Translations under genes and position numbers: made by a program
Notes under the pieces: model-generated
Told to the model about the DNA's origin: nothing
Databases searched by the model: none
The model's input: the letters and a program-made list of their open reading frames with translations, nothing else
Assembly (NCBI GenBank): GCA_002430835.1
Contig: DJDA01000132.1
Location: forward strand, 1-64,000
DNA length: 64,000 nt
Source of the DNA: Brevundimonas sp. UBA5936
GTDB taxonomy: Bacteria; Pseudomonadota; Alphaproteobacteria; Caulobacterales; Caulobacteraceae
Direction: 5' to 3'
In this document: piece after piece, positions 7,375-18,124 of the stretch
Layout: every line of letters begins with the position of its first letter
Position numbering within the stretch: position 1 is the first letter of the stretch

Positions 7375-8718
7375 ATGCAAGTCGTCGAAAAGTCGAACGA
7401 AGGCCTCAGCCGCGTGATCGCGGTGACCATTCCAGTCGCTGAGCTGAATGAGAAGCTCGAAGCCCGCATCAAGGAAGTGGCTCCCCAGATGAAGCTGAAG
7501 GGCTTCCGTCCGGGCAAGGTGCCGGCCTCGTACGTCAAGAAGACCTTCGGCCGTGACTTCATGGGCGAAATCATCAACGCCTCGCTGAACGAGACCAGCC
7601 AGGGCGCTCTGGACGAGCTGAAGCTGCGTCCGGCCGCTCCGGCCGAGATGAACCTGACCTCCGACATGGACAAGGTCATCGCCGGTCAGGAAGACCTGGC
7701 CTATGAAATGTCGCTGGAAGTCATGCCGGAATTCACCCCGGTCGACCCCAAGACCCTGAAGCTGACCCGCCCGACCTATGAGGCCTCGGACGAGGACCTG
7801 GACGAGGCGCTCAAGGAACTGGCTTCGCAAGCCAAGTCCTACGAGGACAAGAAGGGCAAGACGGTCAAGGCCGCCGACGGCGACCAACTGACCATCGACT
7901 TCCTGGGCAAGATCGACGGCGAGGCCTTCGACGGCGGCGCCGCCACCGACGCCGACCTGGTGATCGGCTCGGGCCGCTTCATCCCCGGCTTCGAAGAGCA
8001 GCTCAAGGGCGCCAAGGTCGGTGAAGAAAAGACCATCGAAGTGACCTTCCCGGAAGAGTACCAGGCCAAGCACCTGGCCGGTAAGGCCGCGACCTTCGAC
8101 GTCACCGTCAAGGCCATCAAGGCCGAGGTCGAATCCAAGATCGACGACGAGTTCGCCAAGCGCATCGGCCTTGAGTCGCTGGACCAGCTGAAGGAACTGC
8201 TGAAGTCCAACCTGAACCAGCAATACGCCGGCGCGACCCGCTTCAAGCTGAAGCGCGCCCTGCTGGACGTGCTGGACGAGGGCCACGACTTCGCCCTGCC
8301 GCCGAAGATGGTCGACGCCGAGTTCGAAGGCATCTGGGCCCAGGTGTCGGCCGACAAGGACGCCGGCCAACTGCCGGAAGACGACGCCAAGAAGTCGGAA
8401 GATGAACTGAAGGCCGAGTACAAGAAGATCGCCGAGCGCCGCGTGCGCCTGGGTCTGGTCCTGGCCGAGATCGGCCGCGCCAACAACGTCGGCGTTTCGG
8501 ATCAGGAACTGTCGAACGCCATCATGGCCGAAGCCCGCAACTATCCGGGTCAGGAAAAGATGGTCCTGGACTTCTACCGCCAGAACCCGAACGCCGCCGC
8601 CCAGCTGCGCGCGCCGATCTATGAAGAGAAGGTCGTCGACCTGATCGTCTCGGTCGCCGAGGTGAAGGACGAAGCCATCTCGAAAGAAGAGCTGATGAAG
8701 GAAGAAGACGAGGCGTAA
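7375..8718 (+). CDS. tig: Trigger factor (ribosome-associated chaperone)
   Basis: This 447-aa ATP-independent chaperone and peptidyl-prolyl isomerase binds ribosomal protein L23 at the exit tunnel. The N-terminal ribosome-binding domain starts MQVVEKSNEGLSR and contains LKGFRPGKVPASYVKK. The FKBP-type domain (about 150-245) contains DGDQLTIDFLGKIDGEAFDG and GSGRFIPGFEEQLKGA. The C-terminal helical arms follow. The ATG at 7375 matches the family's N-terminus; the frame is open further upstream but has no family similarity there. No strong Shine-Dalgarno is visible. It sits upstream of clpP, the common arrangement, with a terminator between. Confidence 0.97.
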   Translation: MQVVEKSNEGLSRVIAVTIPVAELNEKLEARIKEVAPQMKLKGFRPGKVPASYVKKTFGRDFMGEIINASLNETSQGALDELKLRPAAPAEMNLTSDMDKVIAGQEDLAYEMSLEVMPEFTPVDPKTLKLTRPTYEASDEDLDEALKELASQAKSYEDKKGKTVKAADGDQLTIDFLGKIDGEAFDGGAATDADLVIGSGRFIPGFEEQLKGAKVGEEKTIEVTFPEEYQAKHLAGKAATFDVTVKAIKAEVESKIDDEFAKRIGLESLDQLKELLKSNLNQQYAGATRFKLKRALLDVLDEGHDFALPPKMVDAEFEGIWAQVSADKDAGQLPEDDAKKSEDELKAEYKKIAERRVRLGLVLAEIGRANNVGVSDQELSNAIMAEARNYPGQEKMVLDFYRQNPNAAAQLRAPIYEEKVVDLIVSVAEVKDEAISKEELMKEEDEA

Positions 8719-8747
8719 GCCCTTCTTCTTCAGGCTCTGAGCTTGCG

Positions 8748-8786
8748 ATCCCCGTCCCGGATTTCCGGGGCGGGGATTTTGCTTTT
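8748..8786 (+). terminator. Rho-independent terminator of tig
   Basis: A 13-bp stem (8748-8760 with 8765-8777, one G-T pair) closes an ATTT loop and is followed by TTTGCTTTT. It is clear and well formed. Confidence 0.85.
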
Positions 8787-8885
8787 CGGCGCCGCCTTGC
8801 GCCGAAGCCTCATGAACGCGATATCGTAGGAGACAGGCGCGCGTTCCATGAGTCGTGCGACCCCCCTGAATTCGAGAAGGCCTTC

Positions 8886-9527
8886 ATGCGCGATCCGATC
8901 GACTACATCTCCAACAACCTGGTGCCGATGGTGGTGGAGCAATCCAGCCGCGGCGAACGGTCGTTCGATATCTTTTCGCGCCTGCTGCGTGAGCGGATCA
9001 TCTTCCTGACCGGGCCGTTCGAGGACGGCATGGCCTCGCTGATCTGCGCCCAGCTGCTGTTCCTGGAGTCGGAGAACCCGAAGAAGGAAATCAGCATGTA
9101 CATCAACAGCCCCGGCGGTCAGGTGACCTCGGCGCTCGCGATCTACGACACCATGCAGTACATCAAGTCGCCGGTCTCGACCGTGGTCATGGGCATGGCC
9201 GCTTCGGCCGGTTCGCTGATTCTGACGGCCGGTGAAGCGGGCCAGCGCATCGCCCTGCCGAATGCGAGGGTCATGGTGCACCAGCCCTCGGGCGGCTTCC
9301 GCGGCACGGCCTCGGACATCGAACGCCACGCCGAGGACATCATCGCCACCAAGCGCCGCCTGAACGAAATCTACGTCCAGCACACCGGCCGCACCTATGA
9401 AGAGGTCGAGCGCACCCTGGACCGCGACCACTTCATGACCGCCGAGGAAGCCAAGGCCTGGGGCATCGTCGACCACGTCTATGACAAGCGCACCCAGGCC
9501 GACGACGACGGCGTGAAGGCTCCCTAA
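8886..9527 (+). CDS. clpP: ATP-dependent Clp protease proteolytic subunit
   Basis: This 213-aa serine peptidase forms the tetradecameric chamber that works with ClpX and ClpA. The catalytic triad is visible: Ser107 in GMAASAGS, His132 in VMVHQPSGG and Asp181 in DRDHFMTAEEA. INSPGGQVTSALAIYDTM is the family's oxyanion and handle region. The length is normal and a short N-terminal propeptide is possible. In Caulobacter, ClpXP degrades CtrA and other cell-cycle regulators. clpX is not next to it here; a cytochrome b561 gene follows after a hairpin. Confidence 0.97.
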   Translation: MRDPIDYISNNLVPMVVEQSSRGERSFDIFSRLLRERIIFLTGPFEDGMASLICAQLLFLESENPKKEISMYINSPGGQVTSALAIYDTMQYIKSPVSTVVMGMAASAGSLILTAGEAGQRIALPNARVMVHQPSGGFRGTASDIERHAEDIIATKRRLNEIYVQHTGRTYEEVERTLDRDHFMTAEEAKAWGIVDHVYDKRTQADDDGVKAP

Positions 9528-9559
9528 GCCTTAAACGCGCTTCGGCTGCGACAATTTGC

Positions 9560-9600
9560 GAGGCGGGATCCGGCGACGGATTCCGCCTCGAATCGTGTTT
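9560..9600 (+). terminator. Hairpin after clpP, probable terminator
   Basis: A 13-bp stem (9560-9572 with 9577-9589, one G-T pair) with a GCGA tetraloop lies 30 nt after the clpP stop. The trailing sequence has only a short T run, so termination may be partial. Confidence 0.55.
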
Positions 9601-9630
9601 GAGACTTGTTATCAGGGAGGGGAGGCTCAA

Positions 9631-10173
9631 ATGGCGATGCAGTGGAGAGACGACGGCTTTCGGTACGGCTCCGTCACGCGCGGCCTGCACTGGGCGATGG
9701 CTCTGCTGCTGACGTGGCAGTTCACGGGCATGGCGGTGAAGATCATCGTCGGCAAGGCGCCGATCACCGCCTTCTGGGTCGGCACGCATAAGGGGATCGG
9801 CGTTATCCTGCTGACCCTGATCGTGCTGCGCGCCCTGTGGGGCCTCTACAACATGAAGACGCGCCCGGCGCACGGCGGCGGCTTCTGGGGCCTGGCCGCC
9901 AAGGTCGGGCATCTGGCGCTGTACGCCCTGATGCTGATCGTCCCGGCGATGGCGCTGCTGCGGCAGTATGGATCGGGTAAGCCGCTGGACGTGTTCGGCG
10001 TGCGCCTGATCGACGGCGGTTGGGCCGAGGTTCCGTGGATGACCGCCCCGGCCAACGCCGCCCACGGCCTGCTGGCCTGGGTGCTGCTGGCCGCCATCGC
10101 GGGCCACATCCTGATGGTGCTGGTCCACCGTTTCATCTGGAAGGACGACACCGTCGGCCGGATGATCGGTTAG
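9631..10173 (+). CDS. Cytochrome b561 family protein
   Basis: This 180-aa inner-membrane diheme cytochrome has four predicted helices. Candidate heme-ligand histidines are in RGLHWAMALLL, GTHKGIGVILL, KVGHLALYALM and AAIAGHILMVLVHRF. The bacterial family moves electrons from quinol to periplasmic acceptors; in E. coli CybB is a superoxide:quinone oxidoreductase. The start at 9631 is fixed by an unusually strong GGGAGGGGAGG just upstream, so an earlier in-frame start is rejected. It converges with parE, and a CCGCCGTC/GACGGCGG hairpin lies between the two stops. Confidence 0.9.
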   Translation: MAMQWRDDGFRYGSVTRGLHWAMALLLTWQFTGMAVKIIVGKAPITAFWVGTHKGIGVILLTLIVLRALWGLYNMKTRPAHGGGFWGLAAKVGHLALYALMLIVPAMALLRQYGSGKPLDVFGVRLIDGGWAEVPWMTAPANAAHGLLAWVLLAAIAGHILMVLVHRFIWKDDTVGRMIG

Positions 10174-10220
10174 GCTGGTTCAGCCCGCCGTCACCGTGGG
10201 GGCGACGGCGGATCACGACG

Positions 10221-12320
<2,100 letters not shown>

Positions 12321-12388
12321 CAGGGCATTTTGCGGCGATTCGGGGCAGGGTCTGGTAGGCTTCGAAGACGGCGGGGGCAAGGCCCGCG

Positions 12389-13675
12389 TCAGGTCGTGCG
12401 GTCGGAAACCAGATTGCGCGCCAGAACCGCGACGAACAGGGTCCAGGGCAGATCCTGATGGCTCATCAAGACGCTTTCCGACACGCTGAGCAGCAGGAAG
12501 GCGGCCAGATAGGCCAGGCTCCAGTATCCCTCGCGCCGCCCCAGACCTGAGAGGCGAAACAGGACGGCGGCCGAGGTCAGAGCTATGACCGCGCTGACCA
12601 GCCATGTCCCCGCCCAGCCCAGCTGAACACGCAGGTCCAGCCAGCCGTGGTGCGCCGAGGGTACGCGCCAGCCGGTCTCGTGGCGGATCCATTCCATCGG
12701 CTCGGTATCCAGCACCCAGAAGGCGCCGTAGCCATAGCCGAGCCAGGGTCTCTGCGCCGCCATGCGCTCGATCGCGGCCCAGATCTCGGTACGGCCGGTC
12801 AGGGTCGGGTCTTTGCCGAACAAGGCCAGGATTTCGACGGAGTACTGGCTCCAGACCCACAGGCTGATGACGGCGGTCAGCCCCAGGCTCCATACGACGA
12901 CGACCCCGAACACCGGCCCCATGCGCGCGATCAGGCGACACATGGCGATCAGTCCGCCGCCCAGCATGGCCATGATCAGGGCGGTCTTGGACTGTGAGCC
13001 CAGCAGAGCCAGCACACAGACGCCGATGGCGACCAGGGCGATGCGCCGATCCTGCGGCGCGCCCGCCGCCAGCAGGGCCGAAGCGGCGATCAGGCCGACC
13101 GCCATGATCATTCCCATGTGGTTCTTTTCGTACCACAGGCCGCGCCACAACCCGGCGTTGGCGCTGTGATGGACGCCTAGGCTGGGAAACAGGAAGACGG
13201 CGATCAGGCTGCCGACGCCGAGGGCAAGGAAGGTCCAGGTCAGCAGGCGCGGCAGTTCAGCGCCACGGAATACGACGCCGAGATAGATGGAGAAGCCGCC
13301 GGTCAGGGCCAGGGCCAGAACCCGTCGCTGAGTTACATCCGGCGCCTGCGACCATAGGCTGGACGACAGAGCCAGGATGACCATCAGGGCCAACAGGATG
13401 AAGGCGGGCCAGGCCGCCGCCATCTGGCGCGCGCGAACCGCCATCAGGCCCAGTATGACCAGATAGACCGGCGGCCAGATCAGCCGGAGCGCCGGAAGTT
13501 CTTGCTGCTGCGGCGCAAAGATGGGGCCGATCAGCGCCCCGGTCAGAAGGAACAGGATGAAGGCCGCCGCGGCCTGCTCCCAAAGGCGCGGCGCGACCGA
13601 GGATGTCTGGGGTTCTGGACGAACGGCGCGCACGGGAGCACGTTCGTGGAACAGGGTTAAGGAAGGGTGGGGCAT
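12389..13675 (-). CDS. O-antigen ligase family membrane protein
   Basis: This 428-aa polytopic inner-membrane protein has about ten predicted helices and a large periplasmic loop near the C-terminus containing LGYGYGAFW and SAHHGWLDLRVQLG. That is typical of the WaaL/Wzy-C superfamily that ligates or polymerises lipid-linked glycans. The loop His (HHGW) is in the expected place for the catalytic His. Whether it is a ligase, a polymerase or a protein O-glycosylating enzyme cannot be told. The ATG at 13675 overlaps the divergent LtrA start and has a poor ribosome binding site; a GTG 14 codons in is an alternative. Confidence 0.82.
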   Translation of the reverse strand: MPHPSLTLFHERAPVRAVRPEPQTSSVAPRLWEQAAAAFILFLLTGALIGPIFAPQQQELPALRLIWPPVYLVILGLMAVRARQMAAAWPAFILLALMVILALSSSLWSQAPDVTQRRVLALALTGGFSIYLGVVFRGAELPRLLTWTFLALGVGSLIAVFLFPSLGVHHSANAGLWRGLWYEKNHMGMIMAVGLIAASALLAAGAPQDRRIALVAIGVCVLALLGSQSKTALIMAMLGGGLIAMCRLIARMGPVFGVVVVWSLGLTAVISLWVWSQYSVEILALFGKDPTLTGRTEIWAAIERMAAQRPWLGYGYGAFWVLDTEPMEWIRHETGWRVPSAHHGWLDLRVQLGWAGTWLVSAVIALTSAAVLFRLSGLGRREGYWSLAYLAAFLLLSVSESVLMSHQDLPWTLFVAVLARNLVSDRTT

Positions 13676-14834
13676 GGCCGCCAGTCTGATGCGCGTTCGA
13701 CGGCCCGGAGAGCATGCTCGGGTCAGCTTTGTCGAGCTATTCTTCGATCTCGTCTTCGTCTTCGCCATCACCCAGGTCAGCCATCTGCTGTTGGCCCACC
13801 TGACGCCGCTGGGCGCACTGGAGGCGGCCGTCCTGCTGGCGGCGGTCTGGTGGGTGTGGATCGACACCAGCTGGATCACCAACTGGCTGGACCCCGAGCG
13901 CGGCCCTGTGCGGCTGATGATGTTCGTCCTGATGGCGGCGGGCCTAGTCATGTCGATGTCCTTGCCTACGGCGTTCGGCGACAGGGGGCTGACGTTCGCC
14001 TGCGCCTTCGCCGCCATTCAGGTGGGGCGCAGCCTGTTCACCCTGTGGGCGGTGCGCGGTTCGCCGACGCAGAGGGCGAATTTCCAGAGGATATCGCTAT
14101 GGGCGCTGCTGGGCGCCGTGTTCTGGATCAGCGGCGGCTTGGCCGAGGGGCAGGCGCGGCTGTTGATCTGGCTGGTCGCCCTGGCGCTGGAGTTCATCGG
14201 CCCGGCGTTGGCCTTCTTCGTGCCGGGCCTGGGCCGATCCAGTACCACGGACTGGAATGTCGAGGGCGCGCATCTGGCCGAGCGCGTGGGTCTGTTCGTT
14301 ATCATCTGCCTGGGCGAATCGATCATCATCACCGGAGCGACGTTCGCGGAACTGGCGTGGACGCCGCCGGTGGCTGCGGCCTTCGTGTCCGCTTTCGTGA
14401 CGACCATCGCCATGTGGTGGCTGTTCTTCAGCGAGGCGCACGAGGCCGGATCGGAAACCATCAGCCACGCCGCTGACCCCGGCGCCATCGCCCGAAGAAC
14501 CTATACCTATTGCCCGATCATCGTCGTGGCGGGGATCGTGGTGACGGCGGTCGGCGATGAACTGGCCCTGGCGCATCCGCTAGGCGTGGCGGGTGCGGCG
14601 AGCGCGGCCGTGCTGATCGGCGGGCCGTTGCTGTTCCTGCTGGGAACGGCCCTGTCGGTCTTCAGCATCTGGGGCAAGGTGGCGTGGCCGCGCGTCATCG
14701 GCGTGGCGATCCTGGGGACCGTCTTCCTGATCGGGCGAGGCTGGTCGCCGCTGGCGCTGACGATGGCGTCGACTGTCGTTCTGGTGGCGACGGGGCTGTG
14801 GGAGTCCTTCGCCCCGCGAGGACGGCGCGCCTAG
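13674..14834 (+). CDS. Low temperature requirement protein A family (LtrA)
   Basis: This 386-aa membrane protein has about ten helices and carries the family's opening pattern: VSFVELFFDLVFVFAITQVS, then WWVWIDTSWITNWLDP. LtrA was named from a cold-sensitive Listeria mutant; the biochemical role is unknown. AGGAAGG sits 11 nt before the ATG at 13674. Its first codon overlaps the first codon of the minus-strand O-antigen-ligase-like gene (CATG at 13673-13676). At the other end, its TAG shares a CTAG tetramer with the stop of the convergent helicase gene. Confidence 0.88.
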   Translation: MAASLMRVRRPGEHARVSFVELFFDLVFVFAITQVSHLLLAHLTPLGALEAAVLLAAVWWVWIDTSWITNWLDPERGPVRLMMFVLMAAGLVMSMSLPTAFGDRGLTFACAFAAIQVGRSLFTLWAVRGSPTQRANFQRISLWALLGAVFWISGGLAEGQARLLIWLVALALEFIGPALAFFVPGLGRSSTTDWNVEGAHLAERVGLFVIICLGESIIITGATFAELAWTPPVAAAFVSAFVTTIAMWWLFFSEAHEAGSETISHAADPGAIARRTYTYCPIIVVAGIVVTAVGDELALAHPLGVAGAASAAVLIGGPLLFLLGTALSVFSIWGKVAWPRVIGVAILGTVFLIGRGWSPLALTMASTVVLVATGLWESFAPRGRRA

Positions 14835-17215
14835 GGCGCCTTCTCCACGAAGGTGTCGATGACCTTCTTCTCGCCCGCCTTGTCGAAACTGACCACCAGC
14901 TTGTTCCCCTCAACCGCGCGGACGGAGCCGTAGCCGAACTTCTGGTGGAAGACGCGGTCGCCGCGCGACCAGCCGGACGCCGCCTTGGGATCGGCGGTGG
15001 CGATCAGGCGGCCTTCGCCCTCGATCACGGCGCGGCGGGCGTAGGCGGGTTTGGGCGTCTGGGCGGCGGTATAGGTCTGGGCGCGCTTCCAGCCGGGGCT
15101 GGAATAGCTGCCGCCGAAGGAGGGGGCGTCGTCCCAGCGGCTCTTGGCCTCCTTCATCCCGGTCGAGGCGCCGTAATAGCCGGTGTCCGACTGCGGCTCG
15201 ACGTGGGCGATGGGCAGTTCATCGACGAAGCGGCTGGGCAGCTGCGAGGTCCAGCGGCCGTAGACCATGCGGTTGGCGGCGAAGCTGATGCGCGCGTCCT
15301 GCTTGGCGCGGGTGACGCCGACGTAGGCCAGGCGGCGTTCCTCCTCCAGCCCCTTCACGCCCTTCTCGTCGATGCTGCGCTGGCTGGGGAAGACGCCTTC
15401 CTCCCAGCCCGGTAGGAAGACCAGAGGGAACTCCAGCCCCTTGGCGCCGTGCAGCGTCATGATCTGCACCGAGCCCGATCCATCGGCGTTCTCGTCGCGG
15501 CGTTCCAGATCCATGACCAGCGAAACATGCTCCAGATAGGCCTGCAGCGTCTCGAACGACTGCATCGACTGGGTCAGTTCCTTCAGGTTGTCCAAGCGCG
15601 TCTGGCCGCTGGTGCGGTCGGCCTTCTGCATGGCGGTGTATCCACTCTCGTCCAGCAGGGTCTCCGTCACCTGCCAGTGCGGCGTGCCCATCGCCATCAG
15701 GTCGCGCCAGCGGTCCAGATCGCGCACGAAGTTCGCCAGCGGCGTGCGGGTGCGGGCCTGAAGCTCGTCCGTCGTGATCAGATGGCGAACCGCCCGCATG
15801 GCCGAGACGCCGTTCTCGCGCGCGATGTGCAGGATTTTCTGGACGCTGGTGTCGCCGATGCCGCGTTTGGGAACGTTGACGATGCGCTCGAACGCCAGAT
15901 CATCGTCCTCGGACTGGATCAATCGCAGATAGGCGTGGGCGTCACGGATTTCCGCCCGCTCGAAGAAGCGCGGCCCGCCGATGACGACATAGGGAATGGC
16001 CAGCATCAGGAAGCGTTCTTCAAACGCCCGCATCTGGAAGGACGCGCGAACAAGAACGGCCATGTCCTTGTAATTCATGCCCTGCTTGCGCGCGGTTTCG
16101 ATCTCGTCGGCGATCAGGCGGGCCTCGGCCTCGCCGTCCCAGACGCCGCGCACACGCACCTTGTCGCCGCTGTCGTCCTCGGTCCACAGGGTCTTGCCCA
16201 GTCGGTCCTGATTGGCCGCGATAAGGGCCGAAGCCGCGCCCAGGATGTGCTTGGTCGAACGGTAGTTGCGCTCCAGCCGGATGACCTTGGCGCCGGGGAA
16301 GTCGCGCTCGAAGCGCAGGATGTTGTCCACCTCGGCCCCGCGCCAGCCATAGATCGACTGATCATCGTCGCCGACGCAGCAGACATTGCCGGTCGAGGAG
16401 GTCAGCAGCCGCAGCCACAGATACTGGGCGACGTTGGTGTCCTGATATTCGTCGACCAGGATGTAACGGAACCGACGGCGATATTCCTCGGCCAGATCAG
16501 CGTGTTTCGACAGGATGTTGATGTTGTGCAGCAACAGGTCGCCGAAGTCGCAGGCGTTCAGCGTCGCCAGCCGCGCCTGATAGGCGGCGTACAGCGCCGG
16601 GCCCTTGCCGTTGGCGAAGTCCTCGCCCGGCGGCAGCTTGTCGGGCGTCCAGCCGCGGTTCTTCCAGTGGTCGATCATATGGGCCAGCGACTTGGGCGTG
16701 AACCGCTTGGTGTCGATGTTGGCCGCTTCCAGAAGCTGCTTCAGCAGCCGCTCCTGATCGTCCGTATCCAAGATGGTGAAGCTGGATTTCAGCCCAACCA
16801 GTTCCGCATGGCGACGCAGAATCTGCGCCGCGACCGAGTGGAAGGTGCCCAGCCAGCGCAGCCCCTCGGACGACGGACCGATCAGATGGCCGATCCGCTC
16901 GCGCATCTCGCGCGCGGCCTTGTTGGTGAAGGTGACGACCAGCAGCTCCCACGGCTTGGCCCGGCCGGTCGCCAGAATGTGCGCCAGACGGGTGGTCAGG
17001 ACGCGCGTCTTGCCCGTGCCCGCGCCCGCCAGAACCAGCACCGGCCCCTCGGTCGTCTCTACCGCCTCGCGCTGCTCGGGGTTCAGGCCCGACAGATAAT
17101 CGGACGCCGGCCCTTGCGGAGTCTGGGCGCGGGCGAGGTCGGAAATGCGGGGAGCGGGCAGGTCGGTCACAGGGGCGGATACTCGGGCGGCGTCTGGGGC
17201 GGGCAGGGCGCCCAT
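14831..17215 (-). CDS. ATP-dependent DNA helicase, UvrD/PcrA type
   Basis: This 794-aa SF1A 3'-5' helicase acts in nucleotide excision and mismatch repair and in removing proteins from DNA. Motifs appear in order: Q motif LNPEQREAV, Walker A LAGAGTGKT, DEYQDTN with QYLWLRLL, CVGDDDQSIYGWRGA (motif III), and IMTLHGAKGLEFPLVFLPG with LAYVGVTRAK (motifs V/VI). The C-terminal tail ends in VFHQKFGYGSVRAVEGNKL, the Tudor-like PcrA/UvrD C-terminal module that can bind RNA polymerase. The first 35 residues are poorly conserved and the start is uncertain; no clear Shine-Dalgarno precedes 17215. Confidence 0.95.
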   Translation of the reverse strand: MGALPAPDAARVSAPVTDLPAPRISDLARAQTPQGPASDYLSGLNPEQREAVETTEGPVLVLAGAGTGKTRVLTTRLAHILATGRAKPWELLVVTFTNKAAREMRERIGHLIGPSSEGLRWLGTFHSVAAQILRRHAELVGLKSSFTILDTDDQERLLKQLLEAANIDTKRFTPKSLAHMIDHWKNRGWTPDKLPPGEDFANGKGPALYAAYQARLATLNACDFGDLLLHNINILSKHADLAEEYRRRFRYILVDEYQDTNVAQYLWLRLLTSSTGNVCCVGDDDQSIYGWRGAEVDNILRFERDFPGAKVIRLERNYRSTKHILGAASALIAANQDRLGKTLWTEDDSGDKVRVRGVWDGEAEARLIADEIETARKQGMNYKDMAVLVRASFQMRAFEERFLMLAIPYVVIGGPRFFERAEIRDAHAYLRLIQSEDDDLAFERIVNVPKRGIGDTSVQKILHIARENGVSAMRAVRHLITTDELQARTRTPLANFVRDLDRWRDLMAMGTPHWQVTETLLDESGYTAMQKADRTSGQTRLDNLKELTQSMQSFETLQAYLEHVSLVMDLERRDENADGSGSVQIMTLHGAKGLEFPLVFLPGWEEGVFPSQRSIDEKGVKGLEEERRLAYVGVTRAKQDARISFAANRMVYGRWTSQLPSRFVDELPIAHVEPQSDTGYYGASTGMKEAKSRWDDAPSFGGSYSSPGWKRAQTYTAAQTPKPAYARRAVIEGEGRLIATADPKAASGWSRGDRVFHQKFGYGSVRAVEGNKLVVSFDKAGEKKVIDTFVEKAP

Positions 17216-17284
17216 CGGAATCTGAAAGGGAGAACATAAGCAGCACAGCGGCCAAAGTCAGTCCCATTCGCACGATCTGTGGTT

Positions 17285-17309
17285 GGAACCGTGAACAGCG
17301 AGCGCCGTT
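17285..17309 (+). promoter_or_regulatory. EcfG-type promoter before the small membrane protein/DUF488 pair
   Basis: GGAAC (17285-17289), a 16-nt spacer and CGTT (17306-17309) match the EcfG consensus exactly, 37 nt before the start at 17346. It is the second perfect match in the window after the sigma factor's own promoter. Confidence 0.8.
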
Positions 17310-17345
17310 TTTCGGCTGACAGGGCAAGCAAGGGAGGACCGCCTG

Positions 17346-17600
17346 ATGGCGAATGGTTCCAGCGGCGGCGCAAACGTCGGTCTCGCCTTCATCGTGGGCG
17401 CCTTGGTGGTGGTCGTCGCCGTGCTGGCGTGGTTTCTGCTGGGACGCGGCGGGCCGATGCAGCCGGAAACGCCCAACCTGAACGTGGATATCAATGTGCC
17501 GGCGCCGCGCCTGCCCGATGTGCCGGACCGTCCCGCGCCGCCCGAACTGCCCAGCCCGACCGAACCGCCGCAGGTGGCCGCGCCCGAACCCAAGGCGTGA
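17346..17600 (+). CDS. Small single-pass membrane protein, predicted stress-induced
   Basis: This 84-aa protein has one N-terminal transmembrane helix (about 11-34, GLAFIVGALVVVVAVLAWFL) and a Pro-rich tail with repeated PDVP/PAPPELP elements. The tail probably faces the periplasm. AGGGAGG precedes the ATG. No known family is recognised. It is the first gene after a perfect EcfG promoter and runs into the DUF488 gene 4 nt downstream, so the two probably form a small general-stress operon. Confidence 0.78.
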   Translation: MANGSSGGANVGLAFIVGALVVVVAVLAWFLLGRGGPMQPETPNLNVDINVPAPRLPDVPDRPAPPELPSPTEPPQVAAPEPKA

Positions 17601-17604
17601 GGTC

Positions 17605-17952
17605 GTGAAGGTCATCCTGAAGCGCGTCTATGAGCCGCCGTCGGATGCGGACGGCACGCGTATTCTGGTGGATCGACTGTGGCCGCGCGGGCTGAGCAAG
17701 GACAAGGCCCGCGTCGATCTGTGGCTGAAGGAGATCGCGCCGACGACGGAGTTGCGGCAGTGGTTCGGCCACGATCCGCAGAAATGGGCGGAGTTTCAGC
17801 GCCGCTATCGCGCGGAGCTGGATCTGAACTCCGACGCCGTTTCCGAACTGAAGGCCGCTCTTTCCAACGGTCCGGCGACACTGGTCTATGGCGCAAAGGA
17901 CGAAGCGCATAACGACGCGGTTGTGCTGGCGGACTATCTGTCAGAGGCCTGA
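17605..17952 (+). CDS. DUF488 family protein
   Basis: This 115-aa protein has the DUF488 signature: KRVYEPPSDADGTRILVDRL, WPRGLSK, and later WFGHDPQKWAEFQRRY and LVYGAKDEAHNDAVVL. The biochemical function of the family is not established. The GTG at 17605 is used; GTGAGG spans the upstream stop, which suggests translational coupling to the small membrane protein 4 nt upstream. Shared control by the EcfG-type promoter at 17285 is inferred. A dispersed inverted repeat follows. Confidence 0.88.
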   Translation: MKVILKRVYEPPSDADGTRILVDRLWPRGLSKDKARVDLWLKEIAPTTELRQWFGHDPQKWAEFQRRYRAELDLNSDAVSELKAALSNGPATLVYGAKDEAHNDAVVLADYLSEA

Positions 17953-17961
17953 AGCCTCGCC

Positions 17962-18099
17962 CCTCCCATCGTCATCCCCGGGCTTGTCCCGGGGATCCAT
18001 ACACTCAGGCTTTTCGTGTTTGCGCGCCGCGCTTCGATCAGGCCTAGTCGTGTTTATGGATTCTCGGGACAAGCCCGAGAATGACGGCATAGGGAGAGG
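17962..18099. repeat. Dispersed inverted-repeat element
   Basis: Two imperfect inverted arms (17962-18000 and 18057-18099) are each a hairpin: GTCATCCCCGGGCTTGTCCC with its complement at left, and TTCTCGGGACAAGCCCGAGAA at right with GTCAT reversed. The arms flank about 55 nt. This type of short palindromic intergenic element, with a CGGGCTTGTCCCG core, recurs in many alphaproteobacterial genomes. No coding capacity is seen. It lies between convergent genes and could also end transcription. Confidence 0.8.
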
Positions 18100-18124
18100 G
18101 CCACAGGCGAAACTGACCCTGCGC

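Noticed and set aside
12321..13148. Upstream extension of the parE frame to 975 codons
   Set aside because: The extension runs antisense-frame through the O-antigen-ligase-like gene, has no topoisomerase similarity, and the ATG at 12320 starts a plausible ParE.
15449..17239. 596-codon plus-strand frame opposite the UvrD/PcrA helicase
   Set aside because: Shadow frame; the minus strand carries all helicase motifs.
17232..17246. LexA-like direct repeat (GAAC-N7-GCAC) upstream of the helicase gene
   Set aside because: One half-site deviates from the Caulobacter GTTC-N7-GTTC consensus and the helicase start itself is uncertain.
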